In this document: piece after piece, positions 8,672 to 17,224 of the stretch
How the letters are laid out: each line of letters opens with the position of its first letter
Position numbering within the stretch: position 1 is the stretch's first letter
NCBI GenBank assembly: GCA_021793515.1
Contig: JAJYSP010000008.1
Span: 22,776-86,775 of the forward strand
DNA: 64,000 bases
Source of the DNA: Actinomycetes bacterium
Lineage (GTDB): Bacteria > Actinomycetota > Acidimicrobiia > Acidimicrobiales > RAAP-2
Direction of reading: 5' to 3'
Notes under the pieces: model-generated
The model's input: only the letters and a program-made list of their open reading frames with translations
Told to the model about the DNA's origin: nothing
Database searches by the model: none
Position numbers and translations under genes: made by a program

Positions 8672-9215
8672 CGCCGTAGTCTGACACGTTCCATGTCGTT
8701 GTTTGCACCGCCAACGCGGCCAGCGCGGGACGAAGCGCTGGCTCCGCCCGTTCCACGGCAGCGTCGTAGTCGAACCAGTAGACCTCGGGGCTCTCGCCGG
8801 GCGGCGGCGACGGATTGAACGGTGGCGCCGTCAGCACGTAGCGCAGGTCGTAGTGGGTGTGGCCGCGCGGGCCGGGATGGACGTCGACGTGGAAGAGCAA
8901 CGGCGGTCGGCGATGCCGCGCGACGAGTCCCGTCTCCTCGCGCGTCTCGCGCAGTGCCGCGGACTCGACGTCTTCGCCCGTGTCAACGTGTCCACCGGGT
9001 TGCACCCAGATACCGAGACGTCGATGCCGGTGCAGGATCACCCCCCTCGTGGAGACCACGAAGGCCGACGCGGTGATGTGGTGGTCATTGGCGGACTCGT
9101 CGAACGGGTCACTGGGCCAGCGCAGACGATCCAGTGTCGCCGCGATCGAGGCCGCCTCGCGCTCGTCGACCGGCGTGAGCGCCTCGATCGAAGTAATGAG
9201 TCCCGTCGTGTTCAC
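8664..9215 (-). CDS. NUDIX hydrolase
   Basis: The 183-residue protein has a complete Nudix box, GGHVDTGEDVES followed by AALRETREETGL, matching GX5EX7REUXEEXGU. The metal-binding REEXG glutamates are present. The GTG start at 9215 overlaps the stop of the upstream split-barrel gene (GTGA). The N-terminal ~45 residues precede the Nudix fold. The substrate (nucleoside diphosphate derivative) cannot be deduced. Confidence 0.88.
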   Translation of the reverse strand: MNTTGLITSIEALTPVDEREAASIAATLDRLRWPSDPFDESANDHHITASAFVVSTRGVILHRHRRLGIWVQPGGHVDTGEDVESAALRETREETGLVARHRRPPLLFHVDVHPGPRGHTHYDLRYVLTAPPFNPSPPPGESPEVYWFDYDAAVERAEPALRPALAALAVQTTTWNVSDYGDD

Positions 9216-9883
9216 GTTCCCTCACCCACTAAGCGCCGAACCGACTCGGGCAGCGGAATCGTTCCGTCCGCCATCGCCCCGTCGGTCGAGGGAACCGGTG
9301 AACCAAAGACGAGTGCCGCGGGCACTAGCCCGGACCAGATGGGTAGCGACTGGTCCTCGGGCGAGTCCTCCGTCGGCCCGGCTGAGACCTTCACCGACGC
9401 TTCGTCAATCGACACCCTCACCACCAGGGTCCGACGCAACTCGGCGTCGGAGGAGGGACGCACTTCCCGGCTCCGACCCGGCAAGACGGCGTCCACAAAG
9501 TTGTCGAGGACGCGTCGCTTCTCCTCGAGGTCACTCACCGAGGTGACGGTGCCGAAGACGACAACCGAGCGATAGGCGATGGAGGATTCGAACCCGCTCC
9601 TCGCGACGCGGATGCCGTCGTAGAGCGTCGCGGTGACGCACGCCTGGCCGTGGACGATAATCGATTTCATGACGGCGTTCGAACGACTGCCGTGCAGGTA
9701 GAGCACGTCGCCGACTCGTGCGTGGAGGGTCGGCAGCGCGACCGCCAATCCGTCCACCACCGCCGCGACAGTGCAGTAGGGCGCGGCATCGAGCACGACG
9801 TTCACTAGTTCGCGCTCGTAGCGCGCCTTTTCGGGCATACGCCGGACGCGGGATCGATCGCCGGGCGCGTTGTGAGCGTTCAT
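9212..9883 (-). CDS. Pyridoxamine 5'-phosphate oxidase-like, FMN-binding split-barrel protein
   Basis: The 223 residues fit the COG3467/NimA-like branch of flavin split-barrel proteins. They include CTVAAVVDGLAVALPTLHARVGDVLYLHGS, shown here only as evidence of the early strands, and a GQACVTATLYDG segment followed by SIAYRSVVVFGT. These resemble the FMN-phosphate contact regions of the family. The start overlaps the stop of the PhzF-like gene by 4 bp. Likely a small flavin- or F420-binding oxidoreductase; no substrate can be assigned. Confidence 0.8.
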   Translation of the reverse strand: MNAHNAPGDRSRVRRMPEKARYERELVNVVLDAAPYCTVAAVVDGLAVALPTLHARVGDVLYLHGSRSNAVMKSIIVHGQACVTATLYDGIRVARSGFESSIAYRSVVVFGTVTSVSDLEEKRRVLDNFVDAVLPGRSREVRPSSDAELRRTLVVRVSIDEASVKVSAGPTEDSPEDQSLPIWSGLVPAALVFGSPVPSTDGAMADGTIPLPESVRRLVGEGT

Positions 9884-10692
9884 GCTCGCAGATCACCGCC
9901 GAAGAACGTCCGAGCGTAACCCGCCACCTCGACATTCTTTTCGAAGAGTCGTGCGTACATCACCCCGCCACGTGTCGACGCCTGACGCACGACCACGGTG
10001 GGCGAGCCGGTCTGGGCGACCCACCACGGCGCGACGGCGCAGAGCGCGCTGCCGGTGACCGGGTCTTCGGCCAGTCCGAGCCGCGGCGCGAAGACGCGAA
10101 TCGAGACGTCGGCGTCCGGTCCCCCGACACAGGCCGCGATCACGAGCGCGCCAGGAACGAGGAAGAGACTCATGGGATCGATCGCCAGTCCGCACAGTGC
10201 GTCATAGTTCTCCACGACGGCGAGCACGCTTTGTGGTCCCGCCTGGTAGACCTCACGAACAACGCCGAGGGTGCCGTTGAGCACCGAGGCGTCGAGCGGC
10301 TCAAGGTAGGCCCGTGGCAGGTCGATGCCGAGCATGCCATCGCGTAAGCGACGCCCGGAGAGCACGCCGGCGCGGGTCTGGAAGTAGAGCTCACCCGCGG
10401 GGACACCGAGTTCACTCAAGAGCACGTGGAGTGTGGCGAGCGTGGCGTGCCCGCACAGGTCGACCTCGACGGTGGGAGTGAACCACCGCAGCGACCAACC
10501 GTCGCCTACTCGTCGAATGAATGCGGTCTCCGAGACGCCGAGTTCGAACGCGATCTGTTGCAGGTCTTCGTCGGAGACCGACCGTTCCAGCAGGACCACC
10601 ACCGCCGGGTTCCCCCGCGCGCCCTCGCCAATGAAGGCGTCGACCCACCAGAGGCGGTGGCCGAAGGTGACGTTCACGGAGTCCACGGACAT
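9880..10692 (-). CDS. PhzF-family isomerase/epimerase
   Basis: The ATG at 10692 gives a 270-residue product, typical for PhzF. The open frame extends upstream to 10992, but that part overlaps the divergent EEP gene antisense and lacks similarity. Hallmarks are WWVDAFIGEGARGNPAVVVLLE at the N-terminus with the catalytic region VSETAFI, the WFTPTVEVDLCGHATLA motif, and EDPVTGSAL in the second half. The family uses a diaminopimelate-epimerase fold; most members have no known substrate. First gene of a five-gene operon on the minus strand. Confidence 0.85.
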   Translation of the reverse strand: MSVDSVNVTFGHRLWWVDAFIGEGARGNPAVVVLLERSVSDEDLQQIAFELGVSETAFIRRVGDGWSLRWFTPTVEVDLCGHATLATLHVLLSELGVPAGELYFQTRAGVLSGRRLRDGMLGIDLPRAYLEPLDASVLNGTLGVVREVYQAGPQSVLAVVENYDALCGLAIDPMSLFLVPGALVIAACVGGPDADVSIRVFAPRLGLAEDPVTGSALCAVAPWWVAQTGSPTVVVRQASTRGGVMYARLFEKNVEVAGYARTFFGGDLRA

Positions 10693-10720
10693 AGAGCCTG
10701 CCACACCACCGACGCGGGCG

Positions 10721-10726
10721 TAAACT
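10721..10726 (+). promoter_or_regulatory. Leaderless-type -10 box TAAACT
   Basis: TAAACT is 6 nt before the GTG start at 10733, with no Shine-Dalgarno sequence. Confidence 0.5.
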
Positions 10727-10732
10727 TGTCCG

Positions 10733-11539
10733 GTGCGCGTCGCGACGTTCAACCTGCACGCCGGGGTGGACGGCTGGGGGCGCCCGACCGGCGCCCTCGA
10801 GCACGCCGCGTCGTTGAACGCCGACATCCTGGTCTGTCCCGAGACGTGGCGGGGCGACGACGGTGTGGACTTCTTCGCCGACCTGCAATCGCGACTGACC
10901 ATGACGGGGATCTTCGTACCCCTCGCGCGCGCCGAGCGCGTCACCACTGGCCGCGCTGGTACCACCTGGCAGCCGCGGCTCGCCCACTTCACGGGTGAGC
11001 ACGGTCTCTACTTCACCGAACATCGCTCCCTGAGCCCCGCCCAGCTAGCTTGGCGCGCCAAGTCTCGATCCGTCGAGCAGGGCGATTGGGGTCTTAGCCT
11101 TCTCACTCGTTACCCGGTCATCACCATCCGCGCGCACGCCCTCGGCCGACTACCCCGTGAGCGCGTGCGGCGTACGCTCATCGTCGCCGACCTGGATGTC
11201 GACGGTCGGACGATCACGGTTCTCGCCATCCACGGCGCACACCTGAGCCACGGGTCATTTCGCCAGTACCGACTTGTACGGAAGATCGCCGACGCCATCG
11301 ATCCGTCGCGCCCGCTCCTACTCGTCGGTGACTTCAACTCGTGGCGCCCGCCCCTCCGTCTCTTCTTGCCTGGTTGGCGAACGTTGGCGCGCGCCCGGAC
11401 CTGGCCGGCCCACCGTCCACACTCTCAGATCGATCACATCCTCGGGCGCGGACCGTGGCGGACGTTGGCCAGTTGTGCCAGTGACGGTGGCAGCGATCAC
11501 CTCGCCCTCAGCGCCGACCTAATACTTTCCAACCTTTGA
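10733..11539 (+). CDS. Endonuclease/exonuclease/phosphatase (EEP) family protein
   Basis: The 268 residues show the EEP fold signatures: VATFNLHAG at the N-terminus, CPETWRG (metal-binding Glu), HGAHLSHGS, VGDFNSW (the GDFN catalytic Asp/Asn) and the final SDHLALSADL His. The absence of a signal peptide argues for a cytoplasmic enzyme. The family covers DNA-repair nucleases, sphingomyelinases and phosphatases; the substrate cannot be chosen here. It is transcribed divergently from the PhzF operon. Confidence 0.82.
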   Translation: MRVATFNLHAGVDGWGRPTGALEHAASLNADILVCPETWRGDDGVDFFADLQSRLTMTGIFVPLARAERVTTGRAGTTWQPRLAHFTGEHGLYFTEHRSLSPAQLAWRAKSRSVEQGDWGLSLLTRYPVITIRAHALGRLPRERVRRTLIVADLDVDGRTITVLAIHGAHLSHGSFRQYRLVRKIADAIDPSRPLLLVGDFNSWRPPLRLFLPGWRTLARARTWPAHRPHSQIDHILGRGPWRTLASCASDGGSDHLALSADLILSNL

Positions 11540-11602
11540 ACGGAAGGGCCCGAGACGTGGTGAAATGAGTTTCGACAGGCACAAGTCTGCGGGGTGCACG
11601 TC

Positions 11603-12179
11603 ATGAATCTGGAGATCCGCGAAGAGCCAATTGGATCGCTCGGGGAACACGCCACGATATCCATCGCGTACCTCGTCGACAAGATCCTGGTCCCGTCCGT
11701 GTTAACTGAAGGCCTGGGCGGGATCGTCCTACACGAAAGCGCCGTCGACACCCCATGGCTCAAGGACTGGTCGCGCCATCAAAGGAGAAGGCCCGACGCG
11801 GTGGCCCAAGCGATTCGACGTCACCAACTGGGGGCTCATCGCGGCCTACCAATACGGTGTACGCGTCGGTGGCGCGGTGGTCGCTTTCAAGACCCCGCAC
11901 CTTGCGATGTTGGACGAGGAAAGTGACAGAGCGGCGCTCTGGGACATTCGCATTCGACCGGATCTACGTCAGTCAGGCATTGGCTCCCACCTCTTTCGCG
12001 CCGTCCATGAGTGGGCACGCGTACGAGGGTGCACCCAGATCCGAGTCGAGACTCAGAATGTCAACGTTCCTGCCTGTCATTTCTACGCAACAATGGGCTG
12101 CGCGTTGGAGGGTATTAATCGTTTTGCGTATCCGGATTCACCCGAAGAGGTTCAGATCCTTTGGCGCATGGACCTGTGA
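11603..12179 (+). pseudogene. GNAT-family N-acetyltransferase, frameshifted
   Basis: A GNAT protein of about 190 residues is encoded in two frames. The 5' part (ATG 11603) reads MNLEIREEPIGSL through DTPWLKDWS. From about 11775 the family sequence continues in another frame with AIKGEGPTRWPKRFDVTNWG, the acetyl-CoA-binding RIRPDLRQSGIGSHLF motif and ETQNVNVPACHFYATMGC to the stop. The switch near 11771-11775 equals one extra base (or two missing) around CTGGTCGCGCC. Either the gene is a recent pseudogene or the base is a sequencing error. Without the shift the upstream frame stops at 11926. Confidence 0.82.
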
Positions 12180-12236
12180 TCTATCCGAACTCACCCACGC
12201 ACTTGTCGTTACGCCCCTCACGAGTCCGAATAACCA

Positions 12237-13484
12237 CTACACGAGCTCGACCCCTCGACTCTCGGGAAGTCGTGTGAGCAGTAACAGCAACGGTAACAAG
12301 GGAAGGAAGGTCACCAGCGCCGGTATGCGCAGCGACGATGACGCGACACCACCGACCGCGTCGCCGATCCACCCGAACAGCGCGAGCCCCGCGGTCGCAC
12401 CCAAGACTCCGGCGACCCCGGCCCATCCCGCCGCGGTCGCGCGATGTGCGTGGGGAAAGATTTCGGTGCTCAGCGCGCTCGCCGCGGGCGCCAGTAGTCC
12501 TGCCGCACCGACGCCGAGGAAGTATCCCACCTCGAAGCTGAGCCGTCCACCGCTGTAGGCGAAGGCGGAGGTGATGGCGAGCGCCAACACGCCGATCCCG
12601 ACGGTGCCCCGACGACCGATGGTGTGGGCAAGCCGCCGTCCGAGGATGAGCCCCGCCAGACCCGATACCGCGCTCGCGGTCACGACGCCGGCGACGACCG
12701 ACGGACTCAGCCGCAGCACGCCTTCGCCGTAGACGAAGGTGAAGCCGTTGGCGGGACCGGTGATCATGCCGACGGTAAAGCCTACGACGGCCACGACAGC
12801 CAAACGACCGCGCAGGTGGGCGGGGATGGAACCGAGCCGGACCGCCGGTGAGTCCCCAACGTGGCGTCCGGGTTCGGGCACCGCGCGCAGCAACCCGGGT
12901 ACAAGCAACGCTGGCAGCACCGCGACGGCGAAGAGCCAACGAAATGAGTTAGGTCCCCGAATGGCGCCGTGCAGAACGGCTGAGAGTCCCGCGCCAATCC
13001 CTCCCCCCGCCACCATCACCGCGAGTCGATGCACTCGTCGCGCCGTGCTCGTGATCTCGACGGTGACCACCTGGACCAATGTTGACGCGGCGGCGAGTAG
13101 CGGTCGCGCGAGCGCGAAACACGCGACAAAGAACCAGTAACTTGGACTGAGCGCAGCAGCTGCGGTCACGAGCAGTCCCACTGCGAGCGTGTCGCGCAGG
13201 ATCCGTAGACGACCCCACCGATCGGCAAGGGACGCAAACGGCAACGCGCCGAGCGACGCGAGACGCAGGATGGCCAGGCCGACTCCAAGCTCCGAGCCCG
13301 AAAGTCCCACGGCGCTCTTGAGCGAGTGGCCAGTGGTGACCACGTGGCCGAAGTGACGAGCCACGTCGTTCAGCGATGAGATCGCACCGAACTGGGCGAA
13401 TCCGGCCACGAGAGCCACCACGAACAGCACGGCGACCGCCCGTGGCGGGTGGACGTCAAGCGCCGGAGCTGTCGGTTCAGGCAA
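12237..13484 (-). CDS. MFS transporter
   Basis: About 12 hydrophobic segments and the MFS loop motif LADRWGRLR after the second segment (and RRLAHTIGRRG in the second half) identify a major facilitator. The open frame extends to 13556, but the region before about 13484 overlaps the reductase gene. A TTG at 13484 that overlaps the reductase stop is a plausible coupled start and gives 415 residues. A GTG further in is also possible. The substrate is unknown; co-transcription with the MDR reductase suggests a shared stress or metabolite. Confidence 0.8.
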   Translation of the reverse strand: MPEPTAPALDVHPPRAVAVLFVVALVAGFAQFGAISSLNDVARHFGHVVTTGHSLKSAVGLSGSELGVGLAILRLASLGALPFASLADRWGRLRILRDTLAVGLLVTAAAALSPSYWFFVACFALARPLLAAASTLVQVVTVEITSTARRVHRLAVMVAGGGIGAGLSAVLHGAIRGPNSFRWLFAVAVLPALLVPGLLRAVPEPGRHVGDSPAVRLGSIPAHLRGRLAVVAVVGFTVGMITGPANGFTFVYGEGVLRLSPSVVAGVVTASAVSGLAGLILGRRLAHTIGRRGTVGIGVLALAITSAFAYSGGRLSFEVGYFLGVGAAGLLAPAASALSTEIFPHAHRATAAGWAGVAGVLGATAGLALFGWIGDAVGGVASSSLRIPALVTFLPLLPLLLLLTRLPESRGVELV

Positions 13485-14499
13485 GCGCGATGCTCTCGTC
13501 GACGACGACCAACGTCTTGCCGAGATTGCCACCGTTGAAGAGCAGGTTGAGCGCATCGGGGGCGTGTTCGAGGCCCGCCACCAGGTGTTCGCGGTGCTGG
13601 AGGGTGCCGTCGTGGATCATCGACGCGAGTACGCCCTGGGCCTCGAGGTACCGTTCGGCGAAGTCGAGCACGATGAACCCACGCATCGAGGCGCGTCGCA
13701 TGATGAGCATCGACGTATTCGCGATCCCCCGCTGATGACCCACCTCGTTGTACTGCGAGATTGCCCCACAGAGCACGACGCGCCCACGCATCGCGATCGA
13801 CGCGAGCGCGGCATCCAGCACGTCGCCACCGACGTTGTCGAAGTAGAGGTCGACACCGTCCGGGCAGGCCGACCGAAGCCGCGACGACAGTCTCGGCTCG
13901 CGATAGTCCAGACACTCGTCGAAACCGTACCGCTCCACGACGTCGGCGCACTTGTCCGGACCGCCGGCGATACCCACGACACGCGCGGCTCCACGGGCTC
14001 GGGCGAGTTGACCCACCACCGAACCCGTGGCACCCGCGGCGCCCGAAACCACCACCACGTCACCGGGCCGGAACTCGCCGACTTCCAAAAGACCGAAATA
14101 CGCGGTGATTCCCGTCACGCCGAGGACGTTCATCGCAGTCGCCAGGTCGACACCGAGGTCCGCCGGAATCACCGAGAACCGATTGACGTCGTCGGCGATG
14201 ACCCACTCTTGCCAGTTGGTCATCCCGAACACGATGTCGCCCACGTGGTACCGGTCGTTCTGGCTCGCCACGACCACGCCCGTGCCGCTCGAGCGAATGA
14301 CCGCGCCAATCTCAATCGGCGCCATATAGCCCGGTGCGTCATTCATCCACGTCCGAATCGTCGGGTCAATGGAGAGCATGGCGACCTTGACGAGCGCCTG
14401 GCCTGGACCACACGTTGGCTCCGGGACCTCGATGAGCTCAGTCGTCGATTCGTCAATGACGCCGCGCGGACGCTCTCGTAAGACAATCTGTCGATTCAT
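13477..14499 (-). CDS. Zinc-independent MDR oxidoreductase (NADP-dependent, CurA-like)
   Basis: ATG 14499 with GAGGAG six bases upstream gives 340 residues. The protein matches the medium-chain reductase group of 2-alkenal/prostaglandin reductases: MLSIDPTIRTWMND, the nucleotide-binding VSGAAGATGSVVGQLA and YFDNVGGDVLDAAL. Zinc ligands of classical alcohol dehydrogenases are absent. It probably reduces an activated C=C bond with NADPH. Its stop overlaps the probable start of the MFS gene. Confidence 0.85.
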   Translation of the reverse strand: MNRQIVLRERPRGVIDESTTELIEVPEPTCGPGQALVKVAMLSIDPTIRTWMNDAPGYMAPIEIGAVIRSSGTGVVVASQNDRYHVGDIVFGMTNWQEWVIADDVNRFSVIPADLGVDLATAMNVLGVTGITAYFGLLEVGEFRPGDVVVVSGAAGATGSVVGQLARARGAARVVGIAGGPDKCADVVERYGFDECLDYREPRLSSRLRSACPDGVDLYFDNVGGDVLDAALASIAMRGRVVLCGAISQYNEVGHQRGIANTSMLIMRRASMRGFIVLDFAERYLEAQGVLASMIHDGTLQHREHLVAGLEHAPDALNLLFNGGNLGKTLVVVDESIALA

Positions 14500-14509
14500 C
14501 GTCACTCCT

Positions 14510-14530
14510 CGGTCATCGGTCATCGGTCAT
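14510..14530. repeat. Three tandem copies of CGGTCAT
   Basis: Three perfect 7-bp units lie just upstream of the ribosome-binding site of the MDR reductase. On the coding strand each unit contains an ATG. Confidence 0.7.
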
Positions 14531-14675
14531 CGTTACGACCGAGTGCACTCTAATGAGTTGGTCTGGCGCACGTCCGGGGGTACCACTTCGCACGCTGACC
14601 CTTTTGACCACGTCCGAGATGCCGTCCACCGGGCGAGCCGCGATCGTGCACTCGCGGGTCTCTGGAAGCGCTCCT

Positions 14676-15827
14676 TCACGAACGTCCACTCAACGCTAGG
14701 AGCACGAGCGACGCGACCAGACCGAGCGGCGTAACAACGGCCCCCCATCGGCTCGCACGCGCGAGCGACGGCGTGGCACCCGCGCCACGAGCACTGCGCC
14801 ACCACAGCAGCCAAGCCAGTGAGCCCGTTGCAGCGAGGTTGGGCCCGAGGTTCAGCCCGATCAGGAGGGCGAAAGGGTGTGAGGGCACGCGCGCGGCGAA
14901 GATGGACGCCGCCGGCAGGTTGTTCACGAGTACAGAAGCGACCGATGCCGTGAGAGCGGTCACGGTTGTATTCGCGTGGTGCAGCGCATGAGACGGAAAT
15001 GACCACACGCGCCCCAGGGTTCCCAATGCCGTCGCGATCGCGAAGAGCCCGATCAGCGCGCCGGGCCCGACGATTGCGATGACCTCGCCAAACTCGACCC
15101 GCCGATGCGCGAGATGCCACCCCACAGCGAGCAGGCCGATCAACGCGACTGGGACCGCAGCGTTGCTAAGCAGTACCACGGCGAGCACCGCCGCGAGGAC
15201 CGCGAATGCCCCGACCCCGACCGACGGTGCGGTGACGCGATCGCGAACGTCGCTCGTGACCAACGCGTCGCGTCCGAGTACCGCCACCACCAGGGCGGTG
15301 ACGAGGCTCGCACCCAACGCCGGCGCCCACATGCGCGCGGCGAATGCCGCGCCCGTGAGGTGGAGATGCCCGAGCACGATCAGGTTCGTGAGATTCGAGC
15401 CTGGCAACCACAGGGATCCGGCGTTCGCGAGCAACAGCACGCCATAGAGCCACGGCGCATCGTCCCCGCCACGCCGTCGTGACGTGTGGATCAACACGGG
15501 CGTCAAGAAAGCGACGGCCGTGTCTAGGTTCAACACCGCCGTGACCGCGACGATCATCGTCGCCGCACTAGCGAACACCACGGGTCCCCGTGAGGAGATC
15601 CTGGTCAACGTCGCACCCAGCCACTCAAAGACACCGTCGTCGTTCGCGACCAGACCGATGAGTAGCAGACCGGTCACGAGGACGAACGGTGACCAGACCT
15701 GATCCGCCGATGACCGTGCTGCTCGAGCGTCGAGGGCGAAGGTGACGACGAGAATAACGGCGCCCAGCACCGCGACTGCTACGGGGCCGGTGACGCGCCG
15801 CCACGGGATCCGTCGTGCGCGCCGCAT
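14676..15827 (-). CDS. ArsB/NhaD-type (SLC13-like) anion or arsenite permease
   Basis: The 383 residues form about 10-11 hydrophobic segments. Conserved family features include LNLDTAVAFLTPVL in the first half, NAGSLWLPGSNLTNL, and the mirrored VNNLPAASIF followed by GLNLGPNLAATGSLAWLLW in the second half. These are typical of the ion transporter superfamily containing ArsB. No arsR or arsC is adjacent, so arsenite transport is only a possibility. The product is a little shorter than usual (about 400-430 residues). Confidence 0.82.
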   Translation of the reverse strand: MRRARRIPWRRVTGPVAVAVLGAVILVVTFALDARAARSSADQVWSPFVLVTGLLLIGLVANDDGVFEWLGATLTRISSRGPVVFASAATMIVAVTAVLNLDTAVAFLTPVLIHTSRRRGGDDAPWLYGVLLLANAGSLWLPGSNLTNLIVLGHLHLTGAAFAARMWAPALGASLVTALVVAVLGRDALVTSDVRDRVTAPSVGVGAFAVLAAVLAVVLLSNAAVPVALIGLLAVGWHLAHRRVEFGEVIAIVGPGALIGLFAIATALGTLGRVWSFPSHALHHANTTVTALTASVASVLVNNLPAASIFAARVPSHPFALLIGLNLGPNLAATGSLAWLLWWRSARGAGATPSLARASRWGAVVTPLGLVASLVLLALSGRS

Positions 15828-15876
15828 CGCACTAGTCTCGCACGACCCAACCCATGCCCGCGAGAATTTCCTCGCC

Positions 15877-17040
15877 TCAGCGGGGTGCGAGCGGGATCCG
15901 CTTGGCTGCGTCGCTACGGATACAGAGTGGGTCTTCGCCGAGCACGCTACCCGTTCTCACGTATGCCCTCGCACGCGATCCCCCACAGAGTCGATAGAAG
16001 TCGCAGCGCCCACACCCTCCTTCGAGGTTGCCGGCGCGGATCGCGGTGAGTAACGGGTTCGATTGATAGATCTCACCGAGCGGAGTTTCGCGAATGTTGC
16101 CCAGGGTCACCGGCAGAAAGCCCGACGCATGCACCTCGCCATCGTGGCCAACGAAGATGATCCCTCGTCCGTCACCAGTAGCGAGCGAATGGCTCCTCGT
16201 GGTTCGAACGTCGCCCCGATCCTGCTCGTCGAGTCGTTGGCGCAACGTCGCGTAGAGCGGTCCAAGCGTGAATTCGCGAGCGGGGTCCTCCCCACTGACA
16301 ACCTCCCGTTCGGCCTGGACACGACGAAAGAATGGAGCCTCGACAGTCCGCACCGTCATGCCAAACGTCGTCGCATCGACGAGAAAGTGGCACACGTCCT
16401 CTGCGTCGCGGGCCGAGATCTCTTGGACGTCGACTCCCCGGCCCACTCCGACAAGGAAGAAGACCTCCCAGATTGAGACCCCGACAGAGCGCAACAGTGA
16501 CAGCACATCCGCTAGTTCGTGGGCGTTCCGATTCATGACGGTGGTGTTCACCTGCAGTCGAAATCCCATGTCTCGCATCATCGCGAGCGCGGCCATCGTC
16601 TGTTCGAAATGACCGGGTATGCCACGTACCGCGTCATGGGACTGGGGCCCGGAACCGTCGAGCGAGATTGAAATACTACGAACCCCAAGTTCGTACATCC
16701 GCTGCAGGTTTTCACGCGTCAATCGCTTGGTCACCGACGGCGCAATCCCCACACGCACGCCCCGTGACCGGGCGTAGCCAACCAGACTCTCAAGGTCTGC
16801 GCGTTCGAAACAGTCGCCGCCCGTGAAAACCAAGATCGGCACCGCCCCTTCCATCGCTGCAATCTGATCGATCAGGTCACGGCCTTCGTCCGTGGAGAGC
16901 TCGCCGGGCAGGGCCTCGGTCTGCGCCGAGGCACGACAGTGGCGGCACGCGAGTGAACACGCCTTAGTGGTCTCCCAGAACACGAGGTGGGGAGACAGGT
17001 CGTAGCGCTTCAGGGCACGCTGTAGCGTCTCATCTCTCAT
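15877..17040 (-). CDS. Radical SAM/SPASM protein (TIGR04053-like)
   Basis: The ATG at 17040 gives 387 residues beginning near YDLSPHLVFWETTKAC. The radical SAM cluster motif is CSLACRHC (CX3CX2C). FTGGDCFER and SISLDGSG follow the canonical barrel. The C-terminal SPASM-like region has CGRCDFYRLCGGSRARAY and a further Cys in DPLCIRSD for auxiliary clusters. The layout agrees with the TIGR04053 group, related to heme/peptide-modifying enzymes. No precursor peptide is visible nearby. An alternative start at 17091 would add 17 residues. Confidence 0.82.
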   Translation of the reverse strand: MRDETLQRALKRYDLSPHLVFWETTKACSLACRHCRASAQTEALPGELSTDEGRDLIDQIAAMEGAVPILVFTGGDCFERADLESLVGYARSRGVRVGIAPSVTKRLTRENLQRMYELGVRSISISLDGSGPQSHDAVRGIPGHFEQTMAALAMMRDMGFRLQVNTTVMNRNAHELADVLSLLRSVGVSIWEVFFLVGVGRGVDVQEISARDAEDVCHFLVDATTFGMTVRTVEAPFFRRVQAEREVVSGEDPAREFTLGPLYATLRQRLDEQDRGDVRTTRSHSLATGDGRGIIFVGHDGEVHASGFLPVTLGNIRETPLGEIYQSNPLLTAIRAGNLEGGCGRCDFYRLCGGSRARAYVRTGSVLGEDPLCIRSDAAKRIPLAPR

Positions 17041-17224
17041 TGGCCACCGTTCTCGTGATCGCGGCATGCCTCCCCGACGTGGGGCCAGCACCGAACCTCA
17101 ATTCTCGCACCATCAGTTCTAATGTCGTCATCGACCGACCCTGTAGGGCATTAGGTCAACGTTGTGCCGATAGGGCGTAAAGGTGACACGTCACTAGACA
17201 TCCTGATCCGAGTTGAGATTGGCT

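Noticed and set aside
10693..10992. N-terminal extension of the PhzF-like frame
   Set aside because: It is antisense to the EEP gene and shows no PhzF similarity; PhzF proteins begin near the ATG at 10692.
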